A model generated the notes under the pieces. The model did not search any database. It was given only the letters and a program-made list of their open reading frames with translations, and was not told where the DNA came from. Both the position numbers and the translations under genes were made by a program. A DNA stretch of 64,000 nt, taken from positions 3,100,001 through 3,164,000 of the forward strand of contig NZ_JAPNKC010000001.1 of NCBI RefSeq assembly GCF_026626705.1, written 5' to 3'. Positions 8,939-17,439 of this stretch are shown one piece after another. The first letter of the stretch is position 1. Every line of letters starts with the position of its first letter. This DNA comes from Pyxidicoccus sp. MSG2 (GTDB lineage: Bacteria > Myxococcota > Myxococcia > Myxococcales > Myxococcaceae).

Positions 8939-9424
8939 ATGAATGCCATTGACCTGCTGAAGCAGCAGCACCGCGAAGTCGACGTGCTGTTCGAGCGCGC
9001 CGCCCGGGCAAAGCCGGGCGAGAAGGTCGGCCTGCTCGGGCAGCTTGCCGAGAAGCTCACGCTCCACGCGCGGATTGAAGAGCAGCACTTCTATCCCTTC
9101 GCCCGGAGCAAGGGCATCCAGGACATGGTGGACCACTCCCTCCAGGAGCACGCGGAGGCCAAGCGGCTCATCGCGAACCTGCTCCAGTCCAAGCGCAATG
9201 ACCCGAAGCTGGACTCGGCGCTGGCCAGGCTCCAGCAGTCCGTGCAGCAACACGTGAAGGAAGAGGAGGAGAAGCTCTTCCCCCTCCTGGTAGGCGTCGC
9301 GTCGGCGGAGGAGCTGGACGGGCTGGGCGACACCCTCCAGCAGTCCGCCGACGAGCTGTCGAACCAGGAACTGCTCCAGATGGCGGAGAGCGAGGGCGAA
9401 GCCCTCCCGCCGGTGCAGTCCTAG
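8939..9424 (+). CDS. Hemerythrin HHE-domain protein
   Basis: A 161-residue all-helical cytoplasmic protein with hemerythrin-like metal ligands: QQHREVD near residue 11, LHARIEEQHFYPF near 43-50, HSLQEHAEAK, and QHVKEEEEKLFP. Such proteins bind a di-iron centre and sense or buffer oxygen, nitric oxide or iron. The C-terminal tail is acidic and Gln-rich and may be disordered. A GGGAG ribosome site lies before the ATG. The stop TAG (9422-9424) touches the stop of the convergent glycosyltransferase with no gap. Confidence 0.92.
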   Translation: MNAIDLLKQQHREVDVLFERAARAKPGEKVGLLGQLAEKLTLHARIEEQHFYPFARSKGIQDMVDHSLQEHAEAKRLIANLLQSKRNDPKLDSALARLQQSVQQHVKEEEEKLFPLLVGVASAEELDGLGDTLQQSADELSNQELLQMAESEGEALPPVQS

Positions 9425-10534
9425 TCAGTCCTTCGCGTCCATCTCCGCGCGCTCCATGGCCCAGTGGCCGCGGTGCTCGTAGGCCAGGCCGAGCTGCTCG
9501 CGCAGGGCGGCGAGCATCTTCGTGTTGCCCTCCTGCTCGTAGCCCTTGAGGGCTTCCTGGCACCGGGGGATGCGCTGGAGGAACTCCTTCAGCGCGTCCA
9601 CGGACAGCTCCTTCACGTACATCCCGTACCCGAGCTTCTCCAGGTACAGCGCGTTGATGATCTGCTCGAACTGGCCCACCAGCGGGATGCTGAGCACCGG
9701 CTTGCGCAGGTACACCGCCTCGCTCATCAGCGTGTAGCCGCCGCTGGCCACCACGCCGCGCGACGTGCGCAAGTCGTCGATGAAGCCCTTCTCGCTGAAG
9801 GGCCGGTACGTGAGGTTGCCGTCCACCAGGTCTTCGGTGATGTCCCGGCGCAGCCCGTACACGCGGCAGGGAATGCCCGCGGCCTTGAGGATGTCCGGCA
9901 GCGCCGTGTTCGTCGTCGACGTCTGGTACACGAGCAGGTGCTCGCCCGGCTCCGACTTCGCCTCCAGGATTTCCGGCCGCAGAATCGACGGCGCCAGCGT
10001 GGTGCGGCGCTTGCGCACCGGCGGGTAGAAGAACGTGGTGACGAGGTAGTGGAAGGCGCCCGGCAGCTTCGCCTTCACGATGGCGCGCGAGGTCTCGAAG
10101 CTGTCCTCGTACCCGGCCAGCAGCTCCGGCTCGTGCTGACAGCGGTTGATGACCTGCATGTTGTCCACGCTGATGACGGGCAGCCGGTGCGTCTTCGCGA
10201 ACAGGTAGCTGAAGGACTCGAAGTCGCTGACCACGACGTCCGGCTTGAAGTCATCCACCAGGTCGAAATACTGGCGGATGTTCTGCGGCAGACCCTTCAA
10301 GGCGCCCGACACGTTCTGCAGCACCGTCTGCCACTTCTTCACCGAGTTGCCCTCGTACGCCAGCGTCAGGCCCCAGATGCCGTGCACGTTCTGGAAGCGC
10401 TTCTTGAGGTAGTCCTGGGCCCGGCCGGAGACGACGATGTGGACCTCGTGCTCCTTGGTGAGCTCCTCGAGCAGCACGCGCGAGCGCGTCGCATGGCCCA
10501 TGCCTTCACCGACGACACCGTAGAGGATTCGCAT
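9425..10534 (-). CDS. MJ1255/VC2487-type glycosyltransferase
   Basis: A 369-residue GT-B fold protein. The N-terminus MRILYGVVGEGMGHATRS has the Gly-rich loop of the MurG/MJ1255 group. The C-terminal half contains RTSRGVVASGGYTLMSEAV, the sugar-nucleotide-binding GG/E region, and KPVLSIPLVGQFEQ. The family transfers a sugar from a nucleotide donor; acceptors in this subfamily are poorly known. No membrane helix is evident, so it should act at the inner face of the membrane or in the cytosol. The ATG at 10534 is fixed by the conserved N-terminus. Confidence 0.85.
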   Translation of the reverse strand: MRILYGVVGEGMGHATRSRVLLEELTKEHEVHIVVSGRAQDYLKKRFQNVHGIWGLTLAYEGNSVKKWQTVLQNVSGALKGLPQNIRQYFDLVDDFKPDVVVSDFESFSYLFAKTHRLPVISVDNMQVINRCQHEPELLAGYEDSFETSRAIVKAKLPGAFHYLVTTFFYPPVRKRRTTLAPSILRPEILEAKSEPGEHLLVYQTSTTNTALPDILKAAGIPCRVYGLRRDITEDLVDGNLTYRPFSEKGFIDDLRTSRGVVASGGYTLMSEAVYLRKPVLSIPLVGQFEQIINALYLEKLGYGMYVKELSVDALKEFLQRIPRCQEALKGYEQEGNTKMLAALREQLGLAYEHRGHWAMERAEMDAKD

Positions 10535-10604
10535 GGCCCGGCAGCATACGCGGGCCACCCCCTCCCCGTTGAGCCCGCCGCCGCCCGGGGCTATAGCGGC
10601 CCTC

Positions 10605-10892
10605 ATGCCCCCCTCTCCGGAGCCCCAACCTCCACGGCGTTCGTCTGTCGGCCGCTCGGCCGCGCTGGGGCTGTGCGGTGGCCTGCTGCTCGGGGGACTC
10701 GGCCTGCTGGCCGCGGGCCTGCGCGCCCTCTTCACCGCCGTGGACTGCGCCGGCCTGTCCGGCCCCGAGTGCGAGCTGCTCCAGCAGGCCACCCGTGAGA
10801 TTGGCCGCATGCAGTCGCTCAGCGGTGGAGCGCTCACCGCCCTCGGCGCGTCCCTCTTCGTCCTGCTGCGCCCGCGTCCTCCCGCGCCCTGA
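10605..10892 (+). CDS. Small hypothetical membrane protein
   Basis: A 95-residue protein with a Pro-rich N-terminus and two hydrophobic segments, about 18-42 (AALGLCGGLLLGGLGLLAAGL) and 72-87 (SGGALTALGASLFVLL). Between them is a short loop with two cysteines (VDCAGLSGPECELL) that could form a disulfide in the periplasm. I recognise no family. The start at 10605 lies 70 bp from the divergent glycosyltransferase start, so the two share a short promoter region. Confidence 0.6.
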   Translation: MPPSPEPQPPRRSSVGRSAALGLCGGLLLGGLGLLAAGLRALFTAVDCAGLSGPECELLQQATREIGRMQSLSGGALTALGASLFVLLRPRPPAP

Positions 10893-10961
10893 ACGGCCGG
10901 GCAGGCCCGGGCCCGGTAAGGTCATTTCGCTGCGGCAGGTAGGCAAGCTAATTAATTCTGG

Positions 10962-10974
10962 CCTAATCATTAGG
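10962..10974. promoter_or_regulatory. Candidate LysR-type operator (CCTAATCATTAGG)
   Basis: A perfect 6-bp inverted repeat with a single central base, in an unusually AT-rich patch of this GC-rich window and next to a second palindrome AATTAATT (10950-10957). It lies 22 bp before the LysR gene start, where an autoregulatory site is often found. The T-N11-A pattern of LysR boxes fits. The binding protein is inferred, not shown. Confidence 0.5.
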
Positions 10975-10996
10975 TTTGGGAGTAGGAGGCGACCTT

Positions 10997-11902
10997 ATGC
11001 AGCTCGAATCCTTGAAGATGTTCTGCGACGTGGTCGAGACGGGCTCGTTCTCCCGCGCGGCGCAGCTCAACCATGTGACGCAGTCGGCGGTGAGCCAGCA
11101 GATTCGCGCGCTGGAGAACCGCTATGAGCAGAAGCTGCTCTCACGCAGCGCGCGGCAGGTGACGCCGACGCCCGCGGGCGAGCGGCTGTTCCGCGGGTGC
11201 AAGGAAATCCTCGCCCGGTTCGCGGAGGTGGAGCAGGAGATCCGCGAGCAGGCCACCGAGGTGGCCGGCACCAGCACGGTGTCCACTATCTACTCGGTGG
11301 GTCTGCACGAGCTGAACGCGGTGCAGAAGGTGCTGCTCAAGGCGCACCCGAAGGTGAACATGCGCCTGAACTACCGGCGCAACGACCAGGTGTACGACGA
11401 CGTGATTCTCGGCGCGGCGGAGATTGGCATCGTCGCGTACCCGCAGCCGCGCGCGGGCGTGGACATCCTTCCCTTCCGCGACGACAGGCTGGCGGTGGTC
11501 TGCGCGCCCAACCACGCCTTCGCCACGAAGCAGAAGGTGAGCCTCACCGCGCTGTCCGGCGTGCCCTTCATCGCCTTCGACCGCGAGGCGCCCACGCGCA
11601 AGGCGCTCGACAGGCTCTTCCGCGAGAAGAACATCGACATCAACCCGGTGATGGAGATGGACAACGTGGAGACCATCAAGCGGGCGGTGGAGATGGGCCT
11701 GGGCGTCGCCATCCTCCCCATCTCCACGGCCCAGGGTGAAGTGAAGGGTGGCTCGCTGGTGGCCAAGCCCTTCGCCGAGGGGCCCGTGTCGCGCCCCATC
11801 GGCCTGCTCATCCGCAAGGGCAAGTACCTGGACCGCGCGTCCGCCGCGGTGCTGGAGGCCTTCAAGGCCGCCGCCAACCTGCCGGCGGCCGACGAGGCCT
11901 GA
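10997..11902 (+). CDS. LysR-family transcriptional regulator
   Basis: A 301-residue regulator. The winged helix-turn-helix occupies residues 1-60 (LKMFCDVVETGSFSRAAQL, then QSAVSQQIRALE), followed by the linker helix and a periplasmic-binding-protein-like effector domain from about residue 90 (TVSTIYSVGLHELN) to the end. The ATG at 10997 is set by a strong AGGAGG site. No metabolic gene lies next to it: on the left is a small membrane protein and on the right the convergent rsmB, one base from its stop. Its effector and targets cannot be inferred. The AT-rich palindrome upstream suggests that it regulates itself. Confidence 0.95.
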   Translation: MQLESLKMFCDVVETGSFSRAAQLNHVTQSAVSQQIRALENRYEQKLLSRSARQVTPTPAGERLFRGCKEILARFAEVEQEIREQATEVAGTSTVSTIYSVGLHELNAVQKVLLKAHPKVNMRLNYRRNDQVYDDVILGAAEIGIVAYPQPRAGVDILPFRDDRLAVVCAPNHAFATKQKVSLTALSGVPFIAFDREAPTRKALDRLFREKNIDINPVMEMDNVETIKRAVEMGLGVAILPISTAQGEVKGGSLVAKPFAEGPVSRPIGLLIRKGKYLDRASAAVLEAFKAAANLPAADEA

Positions 11903-11903
11903 G

Positions 11904-13220
11904 TCAGTAGAGCTTCCGGAGGCGCGCGGCGAAGAACCCGTCGAAGCCCTCCGGTCCCGGCAGCGTGCGCAGGTACGCCTGCGTCAGCGGCAGCTTGAGC
12001 CCGGGCAGCACCGGCGGCTCCGCCGTCCACTCCGGGTGGCTGCGCAGGAACATCTCCACCTGGTCCTGCGCCTCCTGCGCCTCCACCGTGCACACCGCGT
12101 ACACCAGCAGGCCCCCGCCGGGCACCGCCTCCTGGCAGTTCTCCAGAATCCGCCGCTGCAGCGTGGCCAGCCGCGAGAGGTCCTCCTCCTTGCGGCGGTA
12201 GCGCAGCTCCGGGTGGCGGCGCAGCGTGCCCAACCCGGAGCACGGCGCGTCCACGAGGACGGCGTGGAACTCGCCCCACTCTTGAGGGAAGGGCTCCGCC
12301 GCGTCGTGCGCGTACGCCTTCAGCCGCCCGGAGAGGCCCAGGCGCTTCGCCTCGGCGTCAATCTTGCGGAGCTTGTTCGCGTGGAGGTCCACCGCCACCA
12401 CCTCGTGCTCCTGCGCCAGGTGACAGGCCTTGCCACCCGGGGCGGCGCACGCGTCCAGCACGCGCGCTGACTCCGGAATCGCGCCGTAGACGCCGACGAG
12501 CTGGGCGGCCTCGTCCTGCACCTGCCACAGCCCCTCCGCGTAGCCGTACAAATCTTCCACCCGGCCCACCGGCGGCAGGGTGATGCCCACCGGCGACACC
12601 GTGGTGGCCTTCGCGTCCACGCCCGCTTCCTGGAACTGGGCGAGCAGCGCGTCGCGCGTCACCTTCGCGGTGTTGGCGCGCACCACCACCGCGGGGGACA
12701 GGTTGTTCGCCACCAGCATGGCCTCGGCGCGCTCGCGGCCGAACTGGCGCATCCAGCGCTCCACCAGCCAGCGCGGGTGGCTCTCGCGCACGGACAGGTG
12801 CTCCACCAGGTCCGACGCCGGAGGCAGCGGCGGCCCCGGCAGGTCCGCCAGCTTGCGGAGGATTGCGTTGGTGAAGCCCGTCGCGCGCGCGAGGCCCACT
12901 TCCTTGAGGGCCTGCACCGTCTCCGCCACCGCCGCGCGCGCGGGCACGCGGGTGTGGAAGATTTGATAGGCGCCGATGCGCAGCGCCGCCAGCACCTTGT
13001 CCTCCAGCGCGTCCAGCTTGCGGTCGGCGAAGCGGGTGATGGCGTAGTCCAGCGCGAGCTGCCGGCGCGTGCTGCCGTACGCCAGCTCGGTGACGAGCGC
13101 GGCGTCGCGAGGGTCCTTCGGCGGGGACTCGGACAGCATCGTGTCCAGCACCACGTTGAGGTACGCGTCCGTGGCGCGCACGCGCGACAGGACGTTGATG
13201 GCCAGTGCGCGCGCGTTCAT
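11904..13220 (-). CDS. rsmB: 16S rRNA (cytosine-5)-methyltransferase RsmB
   Basis: A 438-residue enzyme expected to methylate C967 of 16S rRNA using S-adenosylmethionine. The N-terminal 130 residues form a NusB-like RNA-binding domain. The C-terminal Rossmann domain has DACAAPGGKACHLAQ (SAM loop), VDAPCSGLGTLRRHPE (first Cys) and VYAVCTVEAQEAQ (nucleophile Cys), as in NOL1/NOP2/Sun enzymes. Its ATG overlaps the stop of the upstream AroQ-like gene in an ATGA arrangement, so translation should be coupled. It is the last gene of the operon that includes fmt, a common bacterial grouping of translation genes. Confidence 0.95.
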   Translation of the reverse strand: MNARALAINVLSRVRATDAYLNVVLDTMLSESPPKDPRDAALVTELAYGSTRRQLALDYAITRFADRKLDALEDKVLAALRIGAYQIFHTRVPARAAVAETVQALKEVGLARATGFTNAILRKLADLPGPPLPPASDLVEHLSVRESHPRWLVERWMRQFGRERAEAMLVANNLSPAVVVRANTAKVTRDALLAQFQEAGVDAKATTVSPVGITLPPVGRVEDLYGYAEGLWQVQDEAAQLVGVYGAIPESARVLDACAAPGGKACHLAQEHEVVAVDLHANKLRKIDAEAKRLGLSGRLKAYAHDAAEPFPQEWGEFHAVLVDAPCSGLGTLRRHPELRYRRKEEDLSRLATLQRRILENCQEAVPGGGLLVYAVCTVEAQEAQDQVEMFLRSHPEWTAEPPVLPGLKLPLTQAYLRTLPGPEGFDGFFAARLRKLY

Positions 13221-14137
13221 CCTTCGTCCAGCCGGGTCAGCAGGTCCACGAGCTGCTCATCCGAGAGCCGCGACGCGGGCAGCGTGGAGAGGGTGAGGCT
13301 CTGGAGGCTCTCCTCCAGCAGCTCGCGGTGCCCGCTCTCGGCGGGAGCGCCGCGCTGCACGGCCTGGTACTGCGTGCGTGCCCAGGCGGCCAGCTCGGCC
13401 GGGGTGAGCTTTCCCGCCAGCCGGTCGGAAATCTTCTGCCGCACCAGCGCCCGCGTGAGCAGGTCCGACGCGGGCGTGGCGGACTTCGAGCCCCGCCCCA
13501 GCGTCTTCCCCGGACGGGCCTCCGCGGCCTCCTCCTTCGCGGGCGCCGACTTGCGGCCCAGCGTCTTCGTGGACCCGCCCGCCTCCACGGCGCGGGCCAG
13601 CGACTTCGCGGGAGTGCCCACGGACTTCACCAGCGACACCGGCGACGGCTTCGACGCGGGCGCGGCCTTGGTGGACGGCTCGTCCTTCTTCCGGCCGAGC
13701 GTCTTCTTCGGCCCCGCCTGCTCCGGCGTGAAGACGCCGCTGGAGAAGGTCTCCAGCGCCTGGAGGTACGGCTCGAAGCCGCCCTGCGTGCCGTGCACCT
13801 GGAGGACACACGCCTCGCCCACCACGGACTCACGGGCCGGCGGACGCAGCAGGACTTCAATCGTGGGCAGCCCCACCGCCTCCAGCCCTTCCTTCAGCGC
13901 GTACGAGCCGAAGAGGCCGGCGGGGTTGATGAGGATGCCGTCCACCTCCTCGCGCTCGGCGGCGAGCGTGTCCAGCAGCACGCCCTCGTGGTTGGACTGG
14001 ACCACCTTCAGCTCCAGCTCCAACTCCTTCGCTCGCGCCTTCAGCGCGGCGTCCAGGTCCGACAGCCGTCCTCCGGACGTACCCTCGCGCACGCCGAGGA
14101 GATTCAGGTTCGGCCCGTGCAGCACCAGCAGTTTCAT
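13217..14137 (-). CDS. Degenerate type II 3-dehydroquinate dehydratase-like protein with C-terminal extension
   Basis: A protein of 306 residues. The first 130 match the AroQ flavodoxin-like fold: MKLLVLHGPNLNLLG, VQSNHEG, ILINPAG and a GGFEPYLQAL end. However, the mobile lid, usually RxPxxYG, reads REGTSGG, so the catalytic Tyr is gone, and the EVHxSN motif reads EVLLRP, losing the catalytic His and the adjacent Asn. Dehydratase activity is therefore unlikely. About 170 further residues follow, with three KTLGR motifs in a charged linker and a helical end. AroQ enzymes are normally about 150 residues. The start at 14137 matches the family; an ATG two codons upstream (14143) is possible. It lies between fmt and rsmB and is coupled to rsmB. 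Confidence 0.85.
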   Translation of the reverse strand: MKLLVLHGPNLNLLGVREGTSGGRLSDLDAALKARAKELELELKVVQSNHEGVLLDTLAAEREEVDGILINPAGLFGSYALKEGLEAVGLPTIEVLLRPPARESVVGEACVLQVHGTQGGFEPYLQALETFSSGVFTPEQAGPKKTLGRKKDEPSTKAAPASKPSPVSLVKSVGTPAKSLARAVEAGGSTKTLGRKSAPAKEEAAEARPGKTLGRGSKSATPASDLLTRALVRQKISDRLAGKLTPAELAAWARTQYQAVQRGAPAESGHRELLEESLQSLTLSTLPASRLSDEQLVDLLTRLDEG

Positions 14138-14184
14138 GCCCATCCCCGCTTGCCCTCGTTCACGTTCAACACCGCTGTGCCTCG

Positions 14185-15123
14185 CTAGCTCGCGCTGAAG
14201 GGAAAGGTGCCCGGCGCCAGCTTGTGCCCCGACAGGAAGTCCGCCGCGCTCATCACCCGCTTGCCCTCCGGCTGGAGCTCCAGCAGCACGAGCGAGCCCT
14301 CGCCGCAGGCCACCTCGATGCCGTCCACATTGGCCGCGAGCACCGCGCCGGGCGCGCCCGTGCTGCCGGCCGCCCGGACCTTGTGGACCTTGAGCAGCTT
14401 GCCCCCCAGCGTGGTGAAGGCGCCGGGCCACGGGGTGAAGGCGCGCAGGCGCCGCTCCAGCTCCACCGCCGGCTTCGTGAAGTCCAGGCGGCCCTGGTCC
14501 TTCTCGATGATGGGCGCCAGCACCACGCCCTCGGTCGGCTGTGTCACGGGCTTCAGTTCGCCGCTGAGGTACTTCGGCAGGGACTCGCGCAGCACCTCGC
14601 CCCCGAGCGCCGCCAGCTTCACGTGCAGCGAGGCGCTCGTCTCGTCCGCCGCAATCGGCAGCCGCTTCATCGCCAGCACCGGCCCGGTGTCCAGGCCCTC
14701 GTCCATCACCATCAGCGACACGCCCGTCTCCGTGTCACCGTGGGCAATGGCCCACTGAATCGGCGCGGCGCCCCGGAAGCGCGGCAGCAGCGAAGCGTGA
14801 ACGTTGACGCAGCCCTTGGGCGGCAACTCCAGGATGTCCTTGGGGAGGATGCGCCCGTACGCCGTGACGACGCAGATGTCCGGGTTGTACTTGCGCAGCT
14901 CCTCGGACAACGGCGGGGTGCGCAGCTTCACCGGCTGCAGCACGGGCACGCCACGCGACAGGGCCAGTTCCTTCACCGGCGGCGCGGCCAGCGTGTTGCC
15001 GCGGCCCTTGGGCTTGTCCGGCTGGGTGACGACGGCCACCACGTCGCCCAGCTCGAAGCAGGCGGCGAGCGACGACACGGCGAACTCCGGCGTGCCCATG
15101 AAGATGATGCGGGGTCGGCTCAT
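14185..15123 (-). CDS. fmt: Methionyl-tRNA formyltransferase
   Basis: A 312-residue enzyme that formylates initiator Met-tRNA using 10-formyl-tetrahydrofolate. The N-terminal Rossmann domain has RIIFMGTPEFAV, the catalytic signature NVHASLLPRFRGAAPI (Asn and His) with the downstream MDEGLDTGP (Asp), and the C-terminal OB-like domain with FTPWPGAFT. Length and motifs are normal for the family. It is the second gene of a minus-strand operon, 29 bp after the HAMP-like membrane protein gene and about 45 bp before the AroQ-like gene. Confidence 0.97.
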   Translation of the reverse strand: MSRPRIIFMGTPEFAVSSLAACFELGDVVAVVTQPDKPKGRGNTLAAPPVKELALSRGVPVLQPVKLRTPPLSEELRKYNPDICVVTAYGRILPKDILELPPKGCVNVHASLLPRFRGAAPIQWAIAHGDTETGVSLMVMDEGLDTGPVLAMKRLPIAADETSASLHVKLAALGGEVLRESLPKYLSGELKPVTQPTEGVVLAPIIEKDQGRLDFTKPAVELERRLRAFTPWPGAFTTLGGKLLKVHKVRAAGSTGAPGAVLAANVDGIEVACGEGSLVLLELQPEGKRVMSAADFLSGHKLAPGTFPFSAS

Positions 15124-15152
15124 AGCGGTTGCGCTTCTCCTGGGCCGGCGAC

Positions 15153-15734
15153 TCAGGCCACGGACTTGAAGGTGCCCCCGGTGGGATTGTCCACCGCCTG
15201 ACGCTTGCGGGTGTGCAGCGCGGTCAGCGTGTCCAGCGCCGCACGGGCCTCCGGGGTGGTGGCCGTGCCCCGGAGGGCGTCCAGCGCGGACTCCAGGGCA
15301 TGCGCCTCTTCCGCTTCACGCTGGCGGATGCGGTCGAACGCCTCGCTGAAGCGCTCGAAGAAGCGCTTGAGCTCGTCGCCCTTGCGCAGGGGCCGCAGCC
15401 GCGGATAACGCCCCGCGGCAAGCGCCGCCACGTAGAGGCTCATCACATGCACCGGGCCGGCGACCCGGTGGGTGAAGAGCAGGCCGAACAGCCCCAGCGC
15501 CACGGCCGTGCCCACCGTGCCCAGCCCCGTGAGCCACAGCAGCGACTCGCCGCCGTCCAGGCCCGAGGCGACGGAGGACACGTGGATGCGGTGCGCCAAC
15601 AGCCCGAAGACGAGGATGCTCCCCGCGCCGATGCCGGCCAGCAGGGTGATGTATTTGAGCTGGAACTCGCGGTCGAGGATGTACGTCCGACGGGCGTACG
15701 CGGGGCGCGTCGACTTCTGGGGTTCATCGGCCAT
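15153..15734 (-). CDS. Two-helix membrane protein with HAMP-like segment
   Basis: A protein of 193 residues. Two membrane helices (YITLLAGIGAGSILVFGLL, about 27-45, and LLWLTGLGTVGTAVALGLFGLLF) enclose a short periplasmic loop. The segment HRVAGPVHVMSLYVAALAAGRYPRLRPLRKGDELKRF reads like a HAMP module with the conserved Pro and the DE pair, followed by a charged coiled coil. There is no kinase or methyl-accepting domain, so it would have to pass its signal to a partner. It is the first gene of the fmt operon and is divergent from the HEAT lipoprotein at 15838. Function unknown. Confidence 0.75.
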   Translation of the reverse strand: MADEPQKSTRPAYARRTYILDREFQLKYITLLAGIGAGSILVFGLLAHRIHVSSVASGLDGGESLLWLTGLGTVGTAVALGLFGLLFTHRVAGPVHVMSLYVAALAAGRYPRLRPLRKGDELKRFFERFSEAFDRIRQREAEEAHALESALDALRGTATTPEARAALDTLTALHTRKRQAVDNPTGGTFKSVA

Positions 15735-15837
15735 GTCGTTGACCAGCGTACCCCAGGAGACCTGGGTGGTTTGCTTCCTTCGTGCCAGGAGGTTTACACG
15801 GAAGACAGGACAAACCCGCAGACGCAAAGGAGACCGC

Positions 15838-17433
15838 ATGTTCCGCTCCCTCGCCGCGTTGTGTGTCGCGCTCTCAATCCTCACGCTTGGAGGCTGTAAG
15901 GGCGACCCGGCAAGTCCGGAGTACTGGGGGTCGAACATCCAGCAGTCGCGGCGTCCCGAGGACCGCATCCGCATGGTGGAGGCGCTGCGGACGTCGGGAA
16001 AGCTGAATGCGACCTTCCTTCCCATGCTGCACGAGCACCTGGCGAGCGAGAAGAAGCCCGAGGTGCGGGCGGCGCTGGCGCGGGCCCTGGGCGACTTGAA
16101 GTCCACCGACTCGGTGGAGCCGCTGAAGGCGGCGCTGGACCCCGCCGCCGCGGACATGTCCTCGCAGCTCGCCAACAAGGCCATGGTGACGACGCTGGGC
16201 GCCATCGGCGACGTGCGCGCCGTGCCCGCGCTGGTGCCGCTGCTGCGCGCGAAGGACAACTACACGCGCATCGAAGCCGTGCAGGTACTGGGAGCGATGA
16301 AGGCGAAGGAGGCCGTGGAGTCGCTCATCGCGCTGGCCACCGACGACACCGTGGAGCCCTTCCTCAACAAGAAGGCCATTGAAGCGCTGGGCAACATCGG
16401 CGACCCGCGCGCGGCGCCGGCGCTGGTGCGGATGCTGACGAAGGAGCGCAAGGGCAAGTCCTTCTACGTGGAGAGCTCCTACGCGCTGTTCCAACTGGGC
16501 CAGCCCGCCGCGGACGCGCTGCTGCCCGCGCTGGAGGGCAAGGACCCGGAGCTGCTGAAGTGGGCGCAGTCCAACGGCGTCAACCCCGCCAGCTACTCGA
16601 TGAAGGCGGCGACGGTGCTGGGAGACCTGCGCGAGAAGCGCGCGGTGGGGGCGCTGATGAAGCAGCTCTCCTTCACGCACTCGGACGCGCAGATTCAAGC
16701 GCTGGTGCGGATGCAGGCCGCGGACGCGCTGGCCCGCATGCGCGCGGCGGACGCGGTGAAGCCCCTGGCGGCCATGCTGACGGAGACGGACCCCACGGTG
16801 CGCGACGCGTACGTGCGCGCCCTCACGCGGCTGGGCGGGCGTGATGCGCTGCCGGCGCTGGAGAAGGCCGCGGGCACGGGCGACTTCGACACGCGCGAAA
16901 TCGCGGTGCGCGGCCTCGCCATGCTGGGGGACGGGCGTGACCTGCCGCTGTTGCAGAAGCTCATCGCCGCCGAGCCGGCACGCACCGCGGCCGACTGCAA
17001 GAAGACGGGCGAGGAGGGCTGCGACGACGCGGCCGCGCTGGGCAAGAAGCGCGCGGACCAGCTGGCCCGCTACACGAAGCTGCTCGAGGCGGCGCAGGCG
17101 TGCGAGGGCAACACGGGCTGCTGGGTGCAGCGCCTGGAAAAGGCCAACCCGCTGATGCTGGAGCGCGCGGCACTGGAGCTGGGCCGCTCCGGCTCGGCCG
17201 ACCACGCGGCGGCCCTGGCCGCGCGGCTGGGCGAGCGCAACACCGAGTCGCGCATGGCGCTCATCCTCGCGGTGGGCTGGCTGCTGGAGGACTCGAAGGA
17301 CGCCGTGGCGAAGGTGCGCGAGGGCGCACTGCCGGCGCTGCGCAAGCAGCTCCAGGACGAGCAGGGCATGACCCAGTTCGCCAGCGTCAACGAGGACCTG
17401 CGGCGGCTGGTGGCGCGCATCGACCGCATCTGA
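15838..17433 (+). CDS. HEAT-repeat lipoprotein
   Basis: A protein of 531 residues. The signal peptide ends in the lipobox LTLGGC (Cys about residue 20), so the protein is lipidated and membrane-attached. The mature part is a series of HEAT/PBS-lyase-like helical repeats (for example VRAALARALGDLKSTDSVEPL, AIGDVRAVPALVPLLRAKD, ALGNIGDPRAAPALVRML) giving a curved solenoid for protein binding. A Cys-containing insertion near residues 380-425 (CKKTGEEGCDD, CEGNTGCWV) may be disulfide-stabilised. The ATG is preceded by AAAGGAG. No catalytic motif; a scaffold role is inferred. Confidence 0.88.
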   Translation: MFRSLAALCVALSILTLGGCKGDPASPEYWGSNIQQSRRPEDRIRMVEALRTSGKLNATFLPMLHEHLASEKKPEVRAALARALGDLKSTDSVEPLKAALDPAAADMSSQLANKAMVTTLGAIGDVRAVPALVPLLRAKDNYTRIEAVQVLGAMKAKEAVESLIALATDDTVEPFLNKKAIEALGNIGDPRAAPALVRMLTKERKGKSFYVESSYALFQLGQPAADALLPALEGKDPELLKWAQSNGVNPASYSMKAATVLGDLREKRAVGALMKQLSFTHSDAQIQALVRMQAADALARMRAADAVKPLAAMLTETDPTVRDAYVRALTRLGGRDALPALEKAAGTGDFDTREIAVRGLAMLGDGRDLPLLQKLIAAEPARTAADCKKTGEEGCDDAAALGKKRADQLARYTKLLEAAQACEGNTGCWVQRLEKANPLMLERAALELGRSGSADHAAALAARLGERNTESRMALILAVGWLLEDSKDAVAKVREGALPALRKQLQDEQGMTQFASVNEDLRRLVARIDRI

Positions 17434-17439
17434 ACTGGC

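Noticed and set aside
5881-9060. A 1059-codon open frame on the minus strand across the aminotransferase, thioredoxin-like, SDR and hemerythrin genes
   Set aside because: Its translation looks like real protein only where it coincides with the aminotransferase; elsewhere it is Arg/Ala/Pro-rich antisense. In DNA this GC-rich, stops are rare in all frames.
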